Source: UMGS1766 sp963597355
GTDB taxonomy: Bacteria; Bacillota; Clostridia; Oscillospirales; Oscillospiraceae
DNA length: 64,000 bases
Assembly: GCA_963597355.1 (NCBI GenBank)
Contig: CAVBPR010000007.1
Coordinates: 62,001 to 126,000, forward strand
Direction: 5' to 3'
The notes under the pieces were generated by a model. The model did no database searches. It had not been told where the DNA came from and saw only the letters and a program-made list of their open reading frames with translations. This document shows, piece by piece, positions 16,807 to 23,737 of this stretch. Within the stretch, counting starts at the first letter, position 1. The number at the start of each line of letters is the position of its first letter. The translations under genes and the position numbers were made by a program.

Positions 16807-17982
16807 TTATTGGTTGAGCCACCACAGGGTGTAGGCGGCATAGAGGGCTGCACCAATGGGCAGCGTGGCCTCATCGATATCAAAATTGCCGTTGTGCGCC
16901 GCGTTCAAAGTGCCCGGGAGCGCATCGTTTCCGGTTCCGAGGTAAGCGTAGGCGCCCGGGACGGCCAGGTTAAATTCAGAAAAGTTATCTCCGCCAAGAG
17001 AGTAGGGGCGGTCATGGGAGATCGTTACGCCGGGCAGCTGCAATTCGGCGGCCTGTGTTGCTTCGTGGCATACTGCTTCATCATTATAGAGGGCAGAACA
17101 AATGCCGGTCCAGAGAATTTCCGCTGTAGCTCCATAGGCTGAGGCGATTTGATTGACCAGCTCCGTGAGTTTGCGGCGCACTTCCATTCGGGTTTCGTTG
17201 CGGACGGTGCGCGTGGTGCCTTCCAGTTCCGCTTCCCCTGCAACGGCATTGTAGGTTGTGCCGGAATGGAATTTCCCAACGCCGATCAACACCGGTTCTA
17301 CCGGAGAAAACTGACGGGTGATCAGAGCCTGAATTGCGGTGACAATATGACTGGCAATATACAGAGCGTCAGCGCCTAATTCCGGGGTGCTGACATGGGC
17401 GCACTGACCATGAACCAGAATGCGAAACTGGTCAACGGCGGCATTGTTCAGCTCGGCAGTCAGGCTGACGGTGCCGCTTGGAATTTCATGGGCCGTGTGC
17501 AAACCGAAGACACGTTCCACGCCATCCAGCTCGCCGGACTGAACAAAGTCCAGAGCACCTTTTCCCACTTCCTCACCAGGTTGAAAGCACAGACGCACTT
17601 CGCCGGAAAAGTCATTCCGATGGGCCGCCAGCAATTGGGCGGCGACAAGCAGACAGGCGGTGTGGGCATCGTGACCGCAGGCGTGCATAATGCCGTCGCG
17701 TTGCGAGCAATAGGGCACCTGGTTTAATTCCTGAATCGGCAGGGCATCGATATCGGCCCGCAGAGCAATTGTATGCGAGCCAGGATTGTTTCCGCGCAAA
17801 ATTCCACAGACCCCGGTTTCTCCAACGCGATGATGGGGGATATTCAGCTGATCCAGAAAAGTCTCGATTTCATCTGCGGTTCGGTATTCCTCGCAGGCAA
17901 GCTCCGGATATTGGTGAAGTTTTCGCCGCAAGGCAGTTAATTCCGTTTGCAACTGCCTGGCCTCATCCAGCAATGTGTTCAT
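16807..17982 (-). CDS. M20-family amidohydrolase (hippurate/N-acyl-amino-acid hydrolase type)
   Basis: 391 residues. Metal-dependent amidohydrolase of the M20D group with the catalytic and metal motifs ALRADIDALP, HACGHDAHTA, QPGEE and the dimerisation (lid) domain between about residues 185 and 295. It releases an amino acid from an N-acyl or aroyl conjugate. First gene of a three-gene minus-strand set with the C39-like and HD proteins. Confidence 0.92.
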   Translation of the reverse strand: MNTLLDEARQLQTELTALRRKLHQYPELACEEYRTADEIETFLDQLNIPHHRVGETGVCGILRGNNPGSHTIALRADIDALPIQELNQVPYCSQRDGIMHACGHDAHTACLLVAAQLLAAHRNDFSGEVRLCFQPGEEVGKGALDFVQSGELDGVERVFGLHTAHEIPSGTVSLTAELNNAAVDQFRILVHGQCAHVSTPELGADALYIASHIVTAIQALITRQFSPVEPVLIGVGKFHSGTTYNAVAGEAELEGTTRTVRNETRMEVRRKLTELVNQIASAYGATAEILWTGICSALYNDEAVCHEATQAAELQLPGVTISHDRPYSLGGDNFSEFNLAVPGAYAYLGTGNDALPGTLNAAHNGNFDIDEATLPIGAALYAAYTLWWLNQ

Positions 17983-18069
17983 TTGAGAATCACTTCCTTA
18001 AACCTACTAACATATCAGGTTTATTGAAAATGATACCACCATGCACCGCGACTGTCAATTGAATGAAAA

Positions 18070-18107
18070 CAAAAAATGCACCGTCCTGCAAAACGCAAGA
18101 CGGTGCA
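18070..18107 (-). terminator. terminator of the SnoaL/OYE operon
   Basis: On the minus strand, TGCACCGTC pairs with GACGGTGCA around an inner TGC/GCA step, followed by TTTTTTG. Confidence 0.88.
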
Positions 18108-18131
18108 AAATAAGTTGAGCTCAAAGGGGGA

Positions 18132-20129
18132 TTAAGCAAGATTGACCGCGGCCCAATAGCCTTCCTCCATGGCCTGACGAGCCTTACGGGGCTTGACACA
18201 GTCGCCTACGGCGATGGAATCAAGGCAGGCTTCTTTCAGCTCGGCCACAGTGGCGGTGTTGGGACGCATACCCATAGCATAGACGATGCCGTCAGCAGGA
18301 ATAAACTCCTCGCTGCCCTCGGCATTGATTGCATAAACGCCCTTGCCCGGTTCGATGCGGGCCACGCGCAGACCGGTGCGGCAGGTGATGGGGGCCTTTG
18401 CAAAGGACTGCATCATACCTTCCTTGTGCATCCAGTTGGCCTCGGGTGCGATTTCGCTCTGCATTTCGATGATGGTTACATCATGACCGTTCTCTGCCAG
18501 ATACAGGCCGGTCTCGCAGCCTACCAGACCGCCGCCCAGAACAGCCACTTTCTTTCCGAAGTTGGCCAGCTTGGTGTAGACGGTAGTGGCATGCTCCACA
18601 GAGGGATCGTCCAGGCCGGGAATCGGAGGACGGGAGGGAGTGGAGCCCACAGCCAGAATAACGGCATCATAGCCACCGGCCTTGATAAACTCAGGGGTGA
18701 CCGTGGTGTTCAGCTTCAGCTCGATGGCGTTCTTTTCCACCTGGTGAATCAGGTAGTTTTTCAGGCGCATCAGGTCGATCTTCAGATCGTCGTAATCGGT
18801 GAACTTCAGCAGACCGCCCAGTTTGTCGGTCGCTTCCGCCAGTGTCACCTGATGACCGCGCTCAGCGGCAGTAACGGCAGCCTGCATGCCGCCGGGGCCA
18901 CCGCCCACAACCAGTACCTTGCGCTGACGCTTGGCAGGTGCGCTCATGCGGTCAAAACGGCATTCCTGAGCGGAACGGGGATTCACAGCGCAGGACAGGT
19001 TGTTGCCGTTGTGCAGGCCGGTAAGACAGTCCAGGCAGCGCAGGCAGGGGACGATGTCCATGTTGTCACCGTGGCGAGCTTTTTCCGGGAAGTAAGGATC
19101 GGCGATGCTCTGACGGGCCATGGCAACCACATCTGCCTTGCCGTCGGCGATGATTTCCTCGGCCAGCTCCGGGGTGTTGATACCGCCCAGAGTGACGACG
19201 GGAGTTTTAACACCGGCAGCCTTGATTGCTGCGGCATAATGGACGTTCACGCCGTGAGGCAGGAACATGGTGGGGTGGGTGTGAACGGCCTGTGCCTCTT
19301 CAATGTCCAGACCGGCAGAAACATGGATCAAATCCACCTTGCCGTCCAGCATCTTGGCAAAGGCAATGCCGTCTTCCTGGGTCAGACCGCCTTCGATTTC
19401 CTCGGAGCCGGACATACGATACTCGATGAGGAAATTTTCGCCGCAGCGCTGGCGGACGCGGTCGATTACCATCAGGGGGAACTTGGCGCGGTTTTCAATG
19501 CTGCCGCCGTATTCGTCGGCACGGGTGTTGTACAGAGGGGAGATGAACTGATCCAGCAGCCAGCCGTGACCGCCGTGGAGCAAAACCATGTCATAGCCGG
19601 CGTTCTTGAGAATCTCGGCGCAATCGGCGAAGTGATCTGCCACCACGTTCATATCCTCCTCGGTCATGCCGTGGATGTCGATGCGCTCCTCATAGGGCTC
19701 GCCGTGGAGCACGCCCTTCTCGACTTTGTGCACCTCAACGGGGCCCCAGGCTTCCCAGCCCTCGGGATTTGCATCGGAGTTGGCACCGACAAAGGCGACC
19801 ATGCCGCCGTGGTTCAGCTCATGGCTGGCCAGAGCGCCGCCAGCATGGATGGCACGGGCAATTTCAGCCAGCTTGGGCTGGTTTTCAGGGGTGCAGGCGA
19901 AGCTGCGTGGGTTGGTTGCTGCGTGCTCCCGGTCAACAGGAGTGTCGCCCAAAGTGACAACGGCATAACCGCCCTTGGCCTTCTCGGCATAGAAATCGAT
20001 CATGGACTCGTCCGGACGGCCATTAAAGTCCATGTGGCTCATCATGTGGGGCGCAACGAACAGACGGTTTTTGAATGTGGTGCGCTTGATGGTCAGCGGT
20101 TCAAACAGGTGGGGATAGTAAGGATTCAT
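18132..20129 (-). CDS. multidomain OYE-family flavoenzyme (2,4-dienoyl-CoA/2-enoate reductase type), copy 1
   Basis: 665 residues. An N-terminal FMN TIM barrel (1 to about 355) with HGGHGWLLDQF and YGGSIENR, a 4Fe-4S motif Cys362-x2-Cys365-x2-Cys368-x11-Cys380 as in trimethylamine dehydrogenase, then FAD (GGGPGG near 409) and NAD(P)H (LGGGLVG) Rossmann domains. Such enzymes pass NAD(P)H electrons via FAD and Fe-S to FMN for reduction or oxidation of an enone/enoate. Trp190 stands where OYE proton-donor Tyr196 is expected. Downstream of three SnoaL-like genes and separated by a hairpin with its own possible promoter. Related in architecture to BaiCD/BaiH, but the substrate is unknown. Confidence 0.92.
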   Translation of the reverse strand: MNPYYPHLFEPLTIKRTTFKNRLFVAPHMMSHMDFNGRPDESMIDFYAEKAKGGYAVVTLGDTPVDREHAATNPRSFACTPENQPKLAEIARAIHAGGALASHELNHGGMVAFVGANSDANPEGWEAWGPVEVHKVEKGVLHGEPYEERIDIHGMTEEDMNVVADHFADCAEILKNAGYDMVLLHGGHGWLLDQFISPLYNTRADEYGGSIENRAKFPLMVIDRVRQRCGENFLIEYRMSGSEEIEGGLTQEDGIAFAKMLDGKVDLIHVSAGLDIEEAQAVHTHPTMFLPHGVNVHYAAAIKAAGVKTPVVTLGGINTPELAEEIIADGKADVVAMARQSIADPYFPEKARHGDNMDIVPCLRCLDCLTGLHNGNNLSCAVNPRSAQECRFDRMSAPAKRQRKVLVVGGGPGGMQAAVTAAERGHQVTLAEATDKLGGLLKFTDYDDLKIDLMRLKNYLIHQVEKNAIELKLNTTVTPEFIKAGGYDAVILAVGSTPSRPPIPGLDDPSVEHATTVYTKLANFGKKVAVLGGGLVGCETGLYLAENGHDVTIIEMQSEIAPEANWMHKEGMMQSFAKAPITCRTGLRVARIEPGKGVYAINAEGSEEFIPADGIVYAMGMRPNTATVAELKEACLDSIAVGDCVKPRKARQAMEEGYWAAVNLA

Positions 20130-20179
20130 GAATGAGAAGCCTCCTTAAGGTTCTGTGTTTGCTTCTTTGTAATAGGGTA

Positions 20180-20208
20180 AGAATAGCACATCTTCGCCAC
20201 GCCGTCAA
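20180..20208 (-). promoter_or_regulatory. possible internal promoter for OYE copy 1
   Basis: On the minus strand, TTGACG (20203-20208), a 17-bp spacer and TATTCT (20180-20185). The -35 lies inside the downstream arm of an intercistronic hairpin. Confidence 0.45.
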
Positions 20209-20220
20209 AACGACGGCGTG
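20198..20220 (-). promoter_or_regulatory. intercistronic hairpin between SnoaL genes and OYE copy 1
   Basis: CACGCCGTC / GACGGCGTG stem with a 5-nt loop and no U-run: a likely mRNA processing or attenuation element that lets the flavoenzyme be set at a level different from the SnoaL genes. Confidence 0.5.
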
Positions 20221-20231
20221 ACGAAATGAGA

Positions 20232-20882
20232 TCAGATATTAGATGTTTCGTAGGGCTGAGGAATGGCGGGCTCGTCCTCCGGATAGATGGCATCCGGGCC
20301 ATAGGTCCAGAAAGGCTTTTCCAGGGGGTGGCAGAAGTCGCCCATATCCGGCATTTCGCCGTTGCCAGCCATCTTCAGAGCAGGCTCGCCCCAGCTGCGG
20401 TTGTAAGGAGTCAGGAACAGGGGGAAGAGGGTCATGTGCCAGAATTTCCATTCGCCATCTTCTTTGATGAACTCAACTTCATACTTGCCCCAGCACCAGG
20501 AGCCCTTGTCCTTGCCCGGACCCGGAGCGGTCTCTGTACCGGGGGAAATCCAGATGCCATGAGCGGTTTGACCGTCTGCAGCGACCTCAATCACATCGGT
20601 GCACATTTCGTGAATCATCATCAGACCGCGAATGGCTTCGTAATCTTCCGGATTGCTGCGGTCACCGTGGAATCCGACGTAGCTTTGATAGACTCCATCG
20701 TAACCGATGAATTTGCCGAAGGGCATGGTCTGGCTGACGTCATCCCGCTTTGACCAGAGCTCCATGAATTCAACATTGCGGAAGGCGCTGTGAAGATAGG
20801 AATATTTGCCCATCAGATTGCGGCAGGCTTGAACTGCCTCCAGCCGCTCGGCCTGGAGCATCAAATCATTCAGTTCACTCAT
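20232..20882 (-). CDS. SnoaL-like (NTF2-fold) protein 1
   Basis: 216 residues. Alpha+beta cone fold protein of the SnoaL_4 type, a group that includes the bile-acid 7-alpha-dehydratase BaiE and scytalone-dehydratase-like enzymes. Landmarks shared with its paralogues: ACRNLMGKYSY near residue 20, a pocket region with MMIHEMCTDVIEVAADG, KYEVEFIKEDGEWKFWHMTLFP, and a C-terminal AIPQPYET. Its start lies 3 nt after the stop of the preceding paralogue. Probably a dehydratase or isomerase acting with the flavoenzyme; the substrate is unknown. Confidence 0.85.
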   Translation of the reverse strand: MSELNDLMLQAERLEAVQACRNLMGKYSYLHSAFRNVEFMELWSKRDDVSQTMPFGKFIGYDGVYQSYVGFHGDRSNPEDYEAIRGLMMIHEMCTDVIEVAADGQTAHGIWISPGTETAPGPGKDKGSWCWGKYEVEFIKEDGEWKFWHMTLFPLFLTPYNRSWGEPALKMAGNGEMPDMGDFCHPLEKPFWTYGPDAIYPEDEPAIPQPYETSNI

Positions 20883-20885
20883 TGC

Positions 20886-21596
20886 TTAGCCCTCCTCGTC
20901 CATAAAGGTGATGCCGACATCGTCAAAAGTTTTGTAGGGCCAGGGAATGGCAGGCTCATTGGCAGGATAGACCTCGGTGGGGGAGTAGCTCCACCAGGAG
21001 GTGCTGCGCTCGCTGCTGGTGAAGGAATAGTCCTCGGTGGTGGGCTGCTTGGTGTCAACCCAGCTGTCACCGTACTCGCACTTAAACAGAGGATACAGGC
21101 GCATGTGCCAGATCTTCCACTGTCCGTCCTCGTCTTTGATGAAGTCCACAGCGTACTTGCCCCAGCACCATTCGGCATGGGCCTTGCCGGAGGAAGCTTC
21201 CTTCTCCAGACCGGGAACCTGACCATCTACATAGGTTTCGTGGCCGGGGCTGATCCAGGCACCTTTGGCGGTTTTGCCGTCAGCGGCAACTTCAATGACC
21301 TCGGTATCCATCTCGTGCATCATAACAGCGCCCTTCAGGGACTCCAGCATGCCGGGCTCACTGCGGTCGCCGTGGTCTTTCAGGTAGCAGGCTTTTACAC
21401 CTTCAAAGCCTTTATAGCTGCCCCAGGGCATGACCAGAAGGTCGTCGTCCCGCTTTGCCCACAAGTCAATGTACTCTTTGTTGCGGAAGGCAGTGTGATA
21501 GTAACTGTACTTGCCCATCAGATTGCGGCAGGCCTGAACGGCCTCCAGTCGCTCCAGCTTTAATGTCAGCTGTTCCAGCATTTCCTGTTCGCTCAT
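20886..21596 (-). CDS. SnoaL-like (NTF2-fold) protein 2
   Basis: 236 residues, clearly a tandem duplicate of the neighbours: ACRNLMGKYSYYHTAFRN near residue 20, AVMMHEMDTEVIEVAADGKTAKGAWISPGHE in the middle, KYAVDFIKDEDGQWKIWHMRLYPLF, and the tail AIPWPYKTFDD. The conserved His in MMHEM aligns by position with the His of BaiE-like dehydratases. The RBS AAGGAGG is 7 nt from the ATG. Second gene of the operon that starts at the LysR-type promoter near 22.43 kb. Confidence 0.85.
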   Translation of the reverse strand: MSEQEMLEQLTLKLERLEAVQACRNLMGKYSYYHTAFRNKEYIDLWAKRDDDLLVMPWGSYKGFEGVKACYLKDHGDRSEPGMLESLKGAVMMHEMDTEVIEVAADGKTAKGAWISPGHETYVDGQVPGLEKEASSGKAHAEWCWGKYAVDFIKDEDGQWKIWHMRLYPLFKCEYGDSWVDTKQPTTEDYSFTSSERSTSWWSYSPTEVYPANEPAIPWPYKTFDDVGITFMDEEG

Positions 21597-21610
21597 CGTT
21601 CCGACCTCCT

Positions 21611-22348
21611 TTACTGATAGTTAGCCCATTGGGCAGGAATGGCATCCTCGTAGTGTTCGTAGGGCAGAGGCGGCTCCGGCTCGTCTGCAGGATAGACGGA
21701 GTCTGCGCTCCAGGCCCAGTTGGGCTTGGGCAGCGGCTTGTGGTTGTGGAACGGAAAGTCCACAGGATCCATATCCGGATGCTCAGTCCACGGAACATAG
21801 AAGTCGGTTTTGTAGATGGGCCACAGGCGCATCTTCCAGAACTTCCACTCGCCGTCGGTGTCCTTAATGAAGTCTACCTGATACTTGCTCCACGCCCACT
21901 CGCAGGAGGAAACCATGGGGGCATCAGCAGGCACAGGATCCCCTTTTTTCCAGCCGGGGATTTTGTCAAAGTCCGGGATAAAGCAGCTTTCGTGACCGGG
22001 GCTGATCCAGGCACCCTTGGCGGTTTTGCCGTCGCCGGCAACTTCCAGCACTTCCGTGTCCATGCAGTGCATCATCATGCCGCCCTTGAGAATGGGGGAG
22101 TCTTGAATTTCGGGATCGTTTCGGTCGCCGTGATCCTCCAGATAGCACTTGCGAACGCCTTCAATGCCCTGATAATAACCCCAGGGCATAACCAACAGGT
22201 CATCGTCCCGCTGCGCCCACAACTGAACGTAGTCTTTGTTGCGCATTGCGGTGTGGAGATAGGAGTACTTGCCCATCAGATTGCGGCAGGCATGTGCGGC
22301 CTCGATCCGGTCGAAGCCCAGCTTCAACTCTTCCAGTGTCTTTGCCAT
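21611..22348 (-). CDS. SnoaL-like (NTF2-fold) protein 3
   Basis: 245 residues, first gene of the operon. Shares ACRNLMGKYSYLHTAMRN, MMMHCMDTEVLEVAGDGKTAKGAWISPG, KYQVDFIKDTDGEWKFWKM and the tail PEPPLPYEHYED with paralogues 1 and 2. The start is taken at the second ATG (22348) because AAGGAG lies eight bases upstream; the ATG at 22354 is only two bases from it. No signal peptide, so cytoplasmic. A dehydratase-like role is family inference. Confidence 0.85.
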   Translation of the reverse strand: MAKTLEELKLGFDRIEAAHACRNLMGKYSYLHTAMRNKDYVQLWAQRDDDLLVMPWGYYQGIEGVRKCYLEDHGDRNDPEIQDSPILKGGMMMHCMDTEVLEVAGDGKTAKGAWISPGHESCFIPDFDKIPGWKKGDPVPADAPMVSSCEWAWSKYQVDFIKDTDGEWKFWKMRLWPIYKTDFYVPWTEHPDMDPVDFPFHNHKPLPKPNWAWSADSVYPADEPEPPLPYEHYEDAIPAQWANYQ

Positions 22349-22426
22349 GTACATCGCTCCTTTACTGGTTTTTTTGGCGCTATCGCCGAAAAAATACAGG
22401 GACAGCGCGGAATTCTTTGCACTTTT

Positions 22427-22492
22427 ACTTTATCGTAAGGGTGTTCGTATGTAAAGCAACGAAATTGGCACGGGTCACAACAAAGTGTTACT
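22427..22492 (-). promoter_or_regulatory. LysR-type operator-promoter of the SnoaL/OYE operon
   Basis: Reading the minus strand: operator AGTAAC-N5-GTTGTG (22476-22492), 11 bp, then TTTCGTTGCTTTACA (22450-22464) whose TTTACA is the -35, 17 bp, then -10 TAAAGT (22427-22432). The same arrangement precedes the beta-helix and permease genes. Confidence 0.75.
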
Positions 22493-22513
22493 TTTTGAGC
22501 ATGAACTCTTGAA

Positions 22514-22530
22514 TGTAACAAATTGTTGTG
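22514..22530 (+). promoter_or_regulatory. LysR-type operator proximal to the regulator gene
   Basis: TGTAAC-AAATT-GTTGTG, the same interrupted palindrome as at the three target promoters. It lies 78 bp before the lysR start, as expected for autoregulation. Confidence 0.7.
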
Positions 22531-22607
22531 ATAAAATTATTTATATTAAAATGTGCACGCAAAATAGGCAGCATTTTCTTTGGAGATGAAATTAAGAGGT
22601 TTTCGAT

Positions 22608-23501
22608 ATGGTCAATGAAACGACAGTAAAATCTTTCTTGATGCTGGTTCGCGTCGGCAGCTTCACTGAGGCGGCACGACAGCTCTATTTAAGTCAGCAG
22701 GCGGTCAGCAAGCAGGTGGCCAAGCTGGAGCAGGACCTGAACTGCACGCTGCTCAGCCGGGAGCGGAGCAAGCTTGTCCTGACAGATGTGGGGAAGATTT
22801 ATTACAAGGCCTTTTCTGAGATGGACGACATCATCACGTCCGCTCGGGCAGAGGCGGAGAAGATGACCGCTGGACAGGACAATACCATGGCGATTGGTCA
22901 GCCGGAGCTGTTGGATCTGCAGCAGGTGGGCCGGTCTCTGCTGCGGGATTTCCAAACGGAAAACCCCGAGCTGCGCATGGTGTATAAAAGCGCTCCTTCC
23001 TGGCAGATCCTCAAGTGGCTGGAAGAGGGTGAGCTGGATGTGGCATTCACCTTTGCTCCGGAGATGCAGGGGCGGGACAGCCTTGGGTTTATCGAAGTTG
23101 AGCGACTGCAGGAGATGCTGGTGGTTTCCGCGGATCATCCGAAGGCCACGCCGGATGCCAGCTATCTGGATTTCCGGGACGAGCGGGTTTTCTACACGCC
23201 CACTCCGGAGGAAGGCATGACGCAGCTGCGGCTGCGGCTGGAGGGCATGGGTTTTCCCACGGATAAACTGGTGGAGGCGGAGAATATGCTTTCCTCCTGT
23301 GCCTCGGTGGAACAGATGCAGGGTGTCAATTTCCTGCTGGAGCATTGCCGTATGCTCAACAGCAAGACGCTTCGTGCCTATCCGGACTGCCACATGGTGA
23401 CACTGGTGCTGGCCTATCGGAAGGACAATAAAAAGCGCAGTGTCCGTCGACTGGTGGAAGAAGCCACGAAACGGCTTAAGAGCAGCAAAATGGAATCTTA
23501 A
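22608..23501 (+). CDS. LysR-family regulator of the SnoaL/OYE/beta-helix/permease regulon
   Basis: 297 residues. N-terminal winged HTH (GSFTEAARQLYLSQQAVSKQVAKLEQDLN, residues about 17-45) and a substrate-binding-like effector domain. Divergent from the SnoaL operon, with two copies of a TGTAAC-N5-GTTGTR operator in the shared intergenic region, the classic LysR arrangement. The same operator occurs before the next two genes downstream. The effector is probably the pathway substrate or an intermediate. A terminator follows. Confidence 0.93.
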   Translation: MVNETTVKSFLMLVRVGSFTEAARQLYLSQQAVSKQVAKLEQDLNCTLLSRERSKLVLTDVGKIYYKAFSEMDDIITSARAEAEKMTAGQDNTMAIGQPELLDLQQVGRSLLRDFQTENPELRMVYKSAPSWQILKWLEEGELDVAFTFAPEMQGRDSLGFIEVERLQEMLVVSADHPKATPDASYLDFRDERVFYTPTPEEGMTQLRLRLEGMGFPTDKLVEAENMLSSCASVEQMQGVNFLLEHCRMLNSKTLRAYPDCHMVTLVLAYRKDNKKRSVRRLVEEATKRLKSSKMES

Positions 23502-23512
23502 AAACAGGTTGG

Positions 23513-23545
23513 ATTGCCGCGGATTTTTATCTGCGGCAATTTTTA
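23513..23545 (+). terminator. terminator of the lysR gene
   Basis: ATTGCCGC(G)GA pairs with TC(T)GCGGCAAT, followed by five T. Confidence 0.82.
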
Positions 23546-23620
23546 TATGCAAGCCAAAAACTTTACAGATCCAAAAATAAAGCTTCGGAATTATGCAACA
23601 TAGACAAAAAAACGGCGGTA

Positions 23621-23687
23621 TGTAACAGGCGGTTGTAAATCAATTTCATTTCGTTGCTTTACACTTTGCGACAAAATGGGTTACTCT
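23621..23687 (+). promoter_or_regulatory. LysR-type operator-promoter of the beta-helix gene
   Basis: TGTAAC-AGGCG-GTTGTA (23621-23637), 11 bp, TTTCGTTGCTTTACA (23649-23663, -35 TTTACA at 23658-23663), then 17-18 bp to a weak -10 TTACTC/TACTCT (23681-23687). Confidence 0.72.
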
Positions 23688-23737
23688 AAATTGAAGGTAA
23701 ATTACCATTTTATTCGAGCAAAACAGGAGGAATATTT

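Noticed and set aside
18426..20135. 569-codon open frame antisense to OYE copy 1
   Set aside because: Mirror of a strongly codon-biased gene; no ribosome site and no recognisable protein family.
22465..22480. TTGGCAC as a second sigma-54 promoter
   Set aside because: The required GC ten bases after GG is missing (AA instead), and the segment belongs to a LysR-type promoter.
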